Origin: Oxytricha trifallax
Lineage: Eukaryota > Ciliophora > Spirotrichea > Sporadotrichida > Oxytrichidae
NCBI GenBank assembly: GCA_000711775.1
Contig: ARYC01001310.1
Location: 16,111-80,110, forward strand
DNA: 64,000 nt
Direction of reading: 5' to 3'
A program made the translations under genes and the position numbers. Below, piece by piece: positions 57,651-64,000 of the stretch (positions within the stretch are counted from its first letter, which is position 1; each line of letters opens with the position of its first letter). The notes under the pieces were generated by a model that saw nothing but the letters and a program-made list of their open reading frames with translations, did not search any database and was not told the DNA's origin.

Positions 57651-58366
57651 AATATTAAAAGTATTTCTCTAACCGAGCTTTAAATAAATTCTTAAATGTA
57701 AGGGAATTAATATTGGAAAAATGCGTATTTATTGATTTTTGTATGATCGCATTATTAAATAACCTTGAAGTTCTTAAAATAAAACATACGCTTTTAAGTT
57801 ATCAAATTTAGTTTAATATTTATGGTTTATAACATTTAAAATATCTTAATTACATTTATAATAGCAATCTAATTGAATTGAAAAAACTGTAAAATTTAGA
57901 TTTAAACAAAGTAAGTTCTTTTTACTTTGATTTCAAAAGAAGATCTTTGAATCAATTATAGAAAGTAAAAATATATCTTTGTGGTTTTATTCTCAATGAA
58001 ATTTTAAGAACATTAAAACACTCATAATATCCTGATTTAGATATTATTATTAGATTTGATTAATCAATAGACTTCAAACAAATTTTAAATCAATTTTTCT
58101 AAATACAATGCAAATCTCTTACTTTTAAGACATCTAAATTGATATTCTTAAAAATGCTTTTCAATTTTTAATATGTTGAAGATTTAAACTATAATGAAAT
58201 GAAGAGCTTGTTGGATGGGCTTAACGTTTTTTATTTTAGAGATATTATTTCATTTAAATTTATAAAGAATGAAAATTTAAAGAATGGCAGAATATATTTA
58301 GAATTTTTAAAGGTAATAGGAAACTTTAAGAAGATCATAATTCTTAAAATGAAGAACATTTTATGA
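57651..58366 (+). pseudogene. F-box/LRR-like family, copy 7, 3' half
   Basis: Resumes with the duplicated AAT (57651-57653) and AATATTAAAAGTATTTCTCT, matching the interior of copy 6 at 50460. Further on: FIDFCMIALLNNLEVLK (57735), SFYFDFKRRSLNQLQKVKI (57910), IIIRFDQSIDFKQILNQFF (58040), and TGA at 58364-58366. Confidence 0.6.
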
Positions 58367-58799
58367 AATAAGTTTGACTTATTGAATTTAGGCAAAATAA
58401 GGATGCAAAATAATGTTTTATTTATCATGCTTATTTAATTAAGAATAAATTAGTTCTTTATTATTTTTTATTAAAACGAATTTTATTTTGATATTTTAAT
58501 TAAAATTATTTTACAAAGCTAATAACAAATTGTAATTTTATGTTCACTCTTTCCAATAATATCTAAACTAAAAGAAACATATAATATGTATTATTAATAA
58601 AGTTATTGATTATAGGAAATTTAGAATGCTTCTAATAATTTCTAAAATCTTGAATATTGCTTATCAAGAATTATTCAAGGAATAAGTTTTAAAATGAAAT
58701 AATTAATAAAATAATAATAAATTGTTTTTATTTATTTAATAAAACATCGAGTAAAAATAATTGCTATCAATATAAAATAATATAAAAATACATAAAATT

Positions 58800-59700
58800 T
58801 TAAAAACCTGAAAAGTAATGTTCCAGATAGTTTTTACTCATTCTTATGCATAAACTATAGCTATCATTTAAAAAAATGAGTTATAATTATTAGAGAAAGC
58901 AACTTAATTAAGAAGTAAAATGCAGAAATAAAAGGGTTATTATCACATAGAATCTGTGAGATTTTAAGGGTTCTAATTTATTAAAGAATAACTCTTACTA
59001 TAACACAATATTTTTGATAAATTATAAACCAAATTAATTGGAAAATATAAATTTAATTACATTTACAAGACTCTAACAATGGGCAAGTTCAAAGATTTGT
59101 TATATTTTTATTTGTTAAATAGTTTATAAATATGTTCTACTATATAGAAATTTCTACATTTCACGATAATTTTAAAGAATTAAGAATGTTTTAAGATTTT
59201 TTCATATGCATTTAAAAAGTATTTAAAATCTTGAAAAGCTTCTATTTTTTAAGTTAATATCTTTAGCATTTTAAACAAAATTATTTCAATTGAAATAAAA
59301 TTACTAAATAGTGAGAAACGATAAGCACCTGTAAATAATTTATTATATATAACATGATGAATAAGAATTATTCCTATTTTCTCAATAAAAGCCTTAAGGA
59401 TTTTCAGTTGATTATTAGAACCATTTGCGATAATATTCTTTGAAAATTTTATTGAATATAGAAACATTATGAGATTTACAATGACTTAAAATTTTATTAT
59501 TCTTTAGACTACTAAACTGCATATATTAAATAAATATATCTTTACTTTCTGCAAATCTTTTATTTTATAGACATATAAAAGTTATTTACTTTGATAAAGA
59601 ACGCAATAATTCTTTTTACATAAGGCTCTAAAATTTAGATCGATCAATATGAGTGAACAGCTATGTACTTATTGTATAGACTAAAATATAAAAGTTAAGA
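58800..59700 (+). pseudogene. F-box/LRR-like family, copy 8, heavily decayed
   Basis: YSFLCINYSYHL-like codons at 58845, the NFKRLYIG/GQVQRF scrap at 59080, LFNALSFID-like pieces and VIYFDKERNNSFYIRL at 59575. Recognition rests on order and spacing of short matches rather than a frame. Confidence 0.35.
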
Positions 59701-59704
59701 TAAA

Positions 59705-60235
59705 AACATATTGAAAATAAAATTAATGACAAAAATTAATAGAATTTGCAAAAATAAATTGGAAAATATTATAAACAAATTACAAAAAGAAACTTTTAAT
59801 CAGATAAATTTAGATGCCAAGTAGGGACCGAATTTTCCTATTAAAAGAAAATATTTTTTATTTTTTTATGAAAATATTAAAAATAATGTCATTTAATATT
59901 TCAATTTCATATAACAAGCTAAAATATATTCTAATTAATATCTCTATTTTAAATAGACCTTTAATTAAATTAATATAAAAATTAAAATAAAAAAATATTA
60001 TGTCTACTTATTAATCTTTTATTTTACTTTAATCTTATAAAGAATGAACTTAGAATTATAAATTTATTTAAAATTATAGATGATTTTTATAGGGAAGCAT
60101 ATTTAGTGTCTGTGCTTATTCATGTTTTATGAATGTTTAAATTAGTAGAATTTTATAAAATATATTTTAATCACTCCATTATTCATAAATCAAATTAAAA
60201 TATTTTTAATTATGAGTGAATGTTTTGAATAATAT
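59705..60235. other. AT-rich stretch without a gene
   Basis: No open frame or repeat recognised. Confidence 0.5.
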
Positions 60236-60269
60236 TCAAAAATAAACAATTTCTATGAGGAGAAAAATA

Positions 60270-61620
60270 ACTTAAACAATAGTAATGACAATATTTCAAA
60301 AATAGAATAAAAATAACAAGTTATAGAGGGAAACAGTATAAAAATTCCTCCAATTTTATCAGCAAATATTAGAGATATAATTTACTCGTTCTTATGTAAA
60401 AACCATTGGTATTTTATTTTAAATGAGCTACGTAAGTCAGAAAAATCTTCAATGATACTCCAAATAATATACAGAAAGTTACAAAATAAAGAAATATTTA
60501 TTAACCCAGAATATCTTTGGTATTTTTCTGATTTCAATTATATTAGTGAGTATTCGTAAATCTAAACGATTGTTTTCAGATCATTCATAAGTTAAAGTTA
60601 AATTGGAAAGATACTGCATTTTATCAAAATTTTAGATAAAAATCTACTTAAAATGAAGAACATGAAATTAACATTATTTTCAATTAATGCGAGAACATTT
60701 GAAATTTGACTATTAATTAAAAGCTTAAGTTTACTAAAATCAAATTCAACAAATTATCAATAATTAACTCAGAATTTACTTTTTCCTATTCAAATTTACA
60801 ACCACTTTTAAATCTTTTTCCGAGAGTACACTTGAAAAACTCTTATATTGAACATTAACTCGAAGAAATGGTGAAAGATTATTAAAACAATCAAGATTAT
60901 CTCTAGAAACCAACCTTAAAATTGTACAATAATGTTAATGAATTAAGAATAGATAATTGCATTTTTATTGATTCTAAAATGCTAGTCAGTATATAAAATC
61001 TTGAAAGTATAATCATCAAAGATACTTTATTAAGTGAACCAAGCTAACAAATTTTAAGTCGAGAATATTTTCAAAAGAATTTAAGATAAATTAAGTTTTA
61101 AAGCTACAAAGGAATGCTAAGCAATTTAGATGAATTTCTTCTAGATTAAAATGAGGAATGTAATTTTTCTTTTGATTTCAGATATAAATGCTTGAAAAAT
61201 TTGGAGAAGATTAAATATAACATTGATAATTCTAGTTTTCAAAATTTGCCAGTTAATGCTGAAAATTTCAAATATTACAATATAGATATTGTTATAAGAC
61301 TTGATGATTAACTAGATCTATATGATATAATAAATAAATTATTCTTAATTGACTGTGGATCCCTTACTTTACAAGTATCTAAAGTAGTTTATTTTGATGA
61401 GTAATTTCAGAAATATTTATAAGATTACGATTATTTAATGAAAAAAGTTTAATATAACAGCTAAATGAATACTATAAAGACTAAAATATTTCAGTTAAAA
61501 TTGTATAGGGTGAAAAGTAGTAGAAAAAGAGTAAAAAATATAATTAGAATTTACATAGGAAATGTATGACGAAAAAAATGTAACTTATATAAAAGTAAAG
61601 AATTTAGGATAATAAAAGTT
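60270..61620 (+). CDS. F-box/LRR-like family, copy 9
   Basis: Long reassigned-code frame: DIIYSFLCKNHWYFILNEL (60380), SEFTFSYSNLQPLLNLFPRV (60770), LKNSYIEHQLEEMVKDYQN (60830), VNELRIDNCIFIDSKMLVS (60940), NFSFDFRYKCLKNLEKIKYN (61155), IVIRLDDQLDLYDIINKLFL (61290) and NISVKIVQGEK (61490). It is close to copy 3. The 3' end is shifted and the stop is not fixed. One of the better preserved copies. Confidence 0.55.
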
Positions 61621-61888
61621 AATTTTAATGATACATTTATAATAAATCAATTTATTATTGTTTTAATTTAAAATATTATACTCGATCAAATCTAATATCA
61701 TTTGAATTTTATAATTAGTACTTTAATGCTAAAGTTCTTTTTAATCTCTGAAATATAAATTAGAGAGAAGCTAATTAAACTAATTTGATTCAATTATGGG
61801 ATGTTAAAATTGATACTTCATCAAAAAGATCACATAATTAAGTCTTTTAATTGCTTTATTTTATTTTATTTTTAATTTATTTTGAATA

Positions 61889-62296
61889 TTGTAGGAATAC
61901 ATTTGATTTGGGGAAATTAATTAAAATTAATCAATTATTAATTTTATTCAGTTATGTTTTGAAAATGTCTCTAAACCCTGGCTTCATTATGGTCATTAGA
62001 TAGCGCGATAAAAAAGAGACGGTGGTTGCTATTGCTAGAATGATTTTTTCTCATCGCCCAAGCGAGAAAAACGCCTTATACTGCTTTTGGTAGTTAGCTC
62101 AAAACCAAAATATCTCGCTTCCTGGGACGATTCAGGAAAATTGGCAATAGCAAAGTCCAGCTAAAATTGCGGGATCTACAGTAAGATCTACTTATATTTA
62201 CATTTTGAGTGGGTTTGGATTTGATAACTGCCTAGATTTTAATATTTAATTAATTTAATTAAAATTAATTTTCCCAAATCGATTGTATTCCTAAAA
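61889..62296. mobile_element. Family B element, inverted relative to the others
   Basis: TTGTAGGAATACATTTGATT at the left and the complement of TTTTAGGAATACAATCGATT at the right, TA on both sides. The interior words occur in reverse order and orientation compared with 22675 and 53403 (ACGGTGGTTGCTATTGC first, GCGGGATCTAC last). Confidence 0.85.
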
Positions 62297-62668
62297 TAAC
62301 ATGATTTTATTGCCTTATTTATAGCACTGATGATTGTAAAATGCATCAGGTTGCCTACCAATATAAAATGTAATATCTAATTTCATAATTTCAGTATAAC
62401 AGAAACTATAAAAAGAAAGAACAATAAATTAGCAAAAATAAAAGTTGAGAACTTCAATTTTAATAGATGTAAAATCTTTTTAATAGCATAAAACTCCTAA
62501 ATCATTCAGCAGTATTAAAGAGTTTCTTATTAATAAAATGTTTAAATTAACTCATGTTTTAATATGCATTATATCGATTCTTATCGAGTTTAGGGTTTAA
62601 ATTCCAAAAATAAAATGTGTTAAAGGAGATAAACTTTATTTATATGAATAATTTTACACAAACGTATT

Positions 62669-64000
62669 CAAAACCCCAAAATCCTTTCAGTAGTTTGATT
62701 GAGTTTTTGATTGATAAAAGTAGACTATTAGTGCATACTTTATTAGGGTTTTAATAGGGTTTATGTAGGGGTTTTATGTTTAAATATTAGTAATTTAAGT
62801 GAGTATAACAAGCGAGTTTTTAAAATATTTCACACAAACATAAGCTTAGAGTCATGTGGCAGTTCTCTGAATTTTATCTTTCTAAGTTGATGTTTGATTG
62901 TTTCTATTGTTTGTTAATTCGCTTAGCTTGGCTTGATAATAGTTGAGTATGCAAGTTCTCTGAGACCTCCATTTATTTTATTTTTATCGAGATATTGTTT
63001 GATTCTTTGCTTAGAATCTCTCTCACCTCTGCAGCTAAAGTAATCGTTTCTTGGCATGTCGCTCTCTATTATTATTACTGCTAGAGCCCAGATATCCCAT
63101 TAAGTGTCTCCATCTCTCCAATCCTCTCTCTCTGGGAAATATCCAGGAGTGCCGTATACATTTCCTTATGCAGAGGCTTGCACTCTTTGAGCTCTGTTGA
63201 AGTCTATAATATAAACTCTAAGAGGCTGAAAATTCAACATGATATTCTCTGGCTTTAAGTCTCTATGAACATAACCTAGCTTGTGAAGCTCTTCAATCCC
63301 CTCAACTATCTGCTATACAATCTAGCCAATTTATCTCTGACATCTATTGTCAGATAAGAATTCTCTGTAAGTCATTTCAAGTAATGGAAGCCTGAAGGCT
63401 ACATGATCTTTACCAAGTAAAATAGCATCAAGCTATATGATATGCCTGCACTCATTTAAATTTGCCTTTTAAAGAGCATAATACTCATTTGCAAATTCCA
63501 TTTGGAACTTGTCATCAGCAAGGCAGTAATTGAATGGATATATCTTGTAAGCATATTAGTCATCAGTAATGACTCTCTTCTCTATTTTATCTTCAAGAGT
63601 GAGGTAGCTTTCTAGGCAAGAATCTAAGTCAATAATTTTTAATATGGGAATCTTCATTGCCTCTATTTTAACCATGATTTTATTGATCTCAGAGACTGGA
63701 AAGTTCTTGACTGCTTTCTTCATTTTAACTTACTTCTAGACTTCAACTCTAAGACACTCCACTGGATTTCTTGATCTTCTCTTTTAGAGGAATCTATTCC
63801 CTGTAGGTTCATGAATAAAGACAAAACTTTAATTGTGCTTTTCTTTAAGTGCACTTTGAGGTCTCTACTATGAGAATATGGTTTCTCACAGAACTCACAG
63901 ACATACTTCCCATCTTTCTTTTGATGCTAGAGATATAACCTTGGCATATCGTTGTGTATATCTCTCAAGTGTCTCTTATAAGTTGACTTGTAAGGGAAAA
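62669..64000 (-). mobile_element. Third TBE, inverted, running off the window
   Basis: CAAAACCCCAAAATCCTTTC at 62669 after ATT, followed by AGTAGTTTGATTGAGTTTTT. The 57 kDa gene lies next to this end and reads toward it, so the element is in the opposite orientation to the first two and its transposase lies beyond position 64000. The end sequence groups it with the deleted element at 37480. Confidence 0.85.
62830..64000 (-). CDS. TBE 57 kDa zinc-finger/kinase, partial, best preserved copy
   Basis: Enters from the right with CKSTYKRHLRDIHNDMPR, then a C2H2 finger (CEFCEKPYSHSRDLKVHLK) whose last His needs one more A in the run near 63840. After that the frame is open through KIPILKIIDLDSCLESYL, RVITDDQYAYKIYPFNYCLA, LLEMTYREFLSDNRC, ELHKLGYVHRDLKPENIM, VYIIDFNRAQRVQAS, GTPGYFPEREDWRDG, WDIWALAVIIIE and SKQRIKQYLDKNK, with no TGA. 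DFN again replaces DFG, so that change is a family trait rather than decay. The exact stop is not clear; a TAA-only region continues toward the inverted repeat. Confidence 0.85.

Noticed and set aside
1-64000. tRNA or rRNA genes
   Set aside because: No stretch with a tRNA-like A/B box pair and cloverleaf, or conserved rRNA words, was recognised by eye; a covariance-model scan was not possible.

Overview
This window looks like germline (micronuclear) DNA of a spirotrich ciliate of the Oxytricha/Stylonychia type. Three observations support this. (1) Recognisable proteins read through only if TAA and TAG are glutamine and TGA is the sole stop. (2) Host genes lie in short, relatively GC-rich coding blocks (MDSs) separated by very AT-rich spacers (IESs); several joins carry short direct repeats of the pointer kind. 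(3) There are telomere-bearing (TBE) transposons whose inverted repeats begin with C4A4 telomere units and which carry the three standard TBE genes (transposase, 22 kDa, 57 kDa zinc-finger/kinase). Species cannot be settled from the window alone.

Layout. 0-16.3 kb is the host-gene part: a calcineurin-like phosphatase (-), a START-domain protein (-), two hypothetical genes (5.4-6.3 kb + and 6.5-7.3 kb -), a MORN-repeat protein (+) whose last coding block is separated from the rest by an IES holding a palindromic element and a complete second gene, a TPR-like protein (+) and another hypothetical gene (+). From 17 kb onward the window is dominated by a dispersed family of related ~450-500 codon genes or pseudogenes (nine copies; F-box-like start, leucine-rich-repeat-like body), punctuated by mobile elements. 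One more host gene, a secreted GH5-like glycoside hydrolase, is cut into blocks between 32.8 and 36.6 kb. A handful of short reassigned-code ORFs of unknown role lie between these.

Mobile DNA. TBE copies: 23431-28880 (full length, with a nested element), 37480-38535 (internally deleted), 41.8-44.1 kb (remnant), 52853-57650 (full length but decayed, with two nested elements) and 62669 to beyond the window end. About ten 0.4-kb elements with long inverted repeats and TA target duplications (two related families) are scattered throughout. The most unusual object is a 1.37-kb foldback-like element (23624-24991). It has arms made of a ~20-bp minisatellite and carries its own small ORFs. It inserted into the TBE transposase gene and duplicated the target CAAACCT.

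How it fits together. In such ciliates the elements and spacers are removed when the somatic genome is built, so genes broken here can be whole in the macronucleus; TBE transposases are known to take part in that process in Oxytricha. Several frame breaks sit at A or T runs, so some apparent pseudogene features may be assembly indels. All joins described here are read by eye; the somatic (macronuclear) sequence would decide them.
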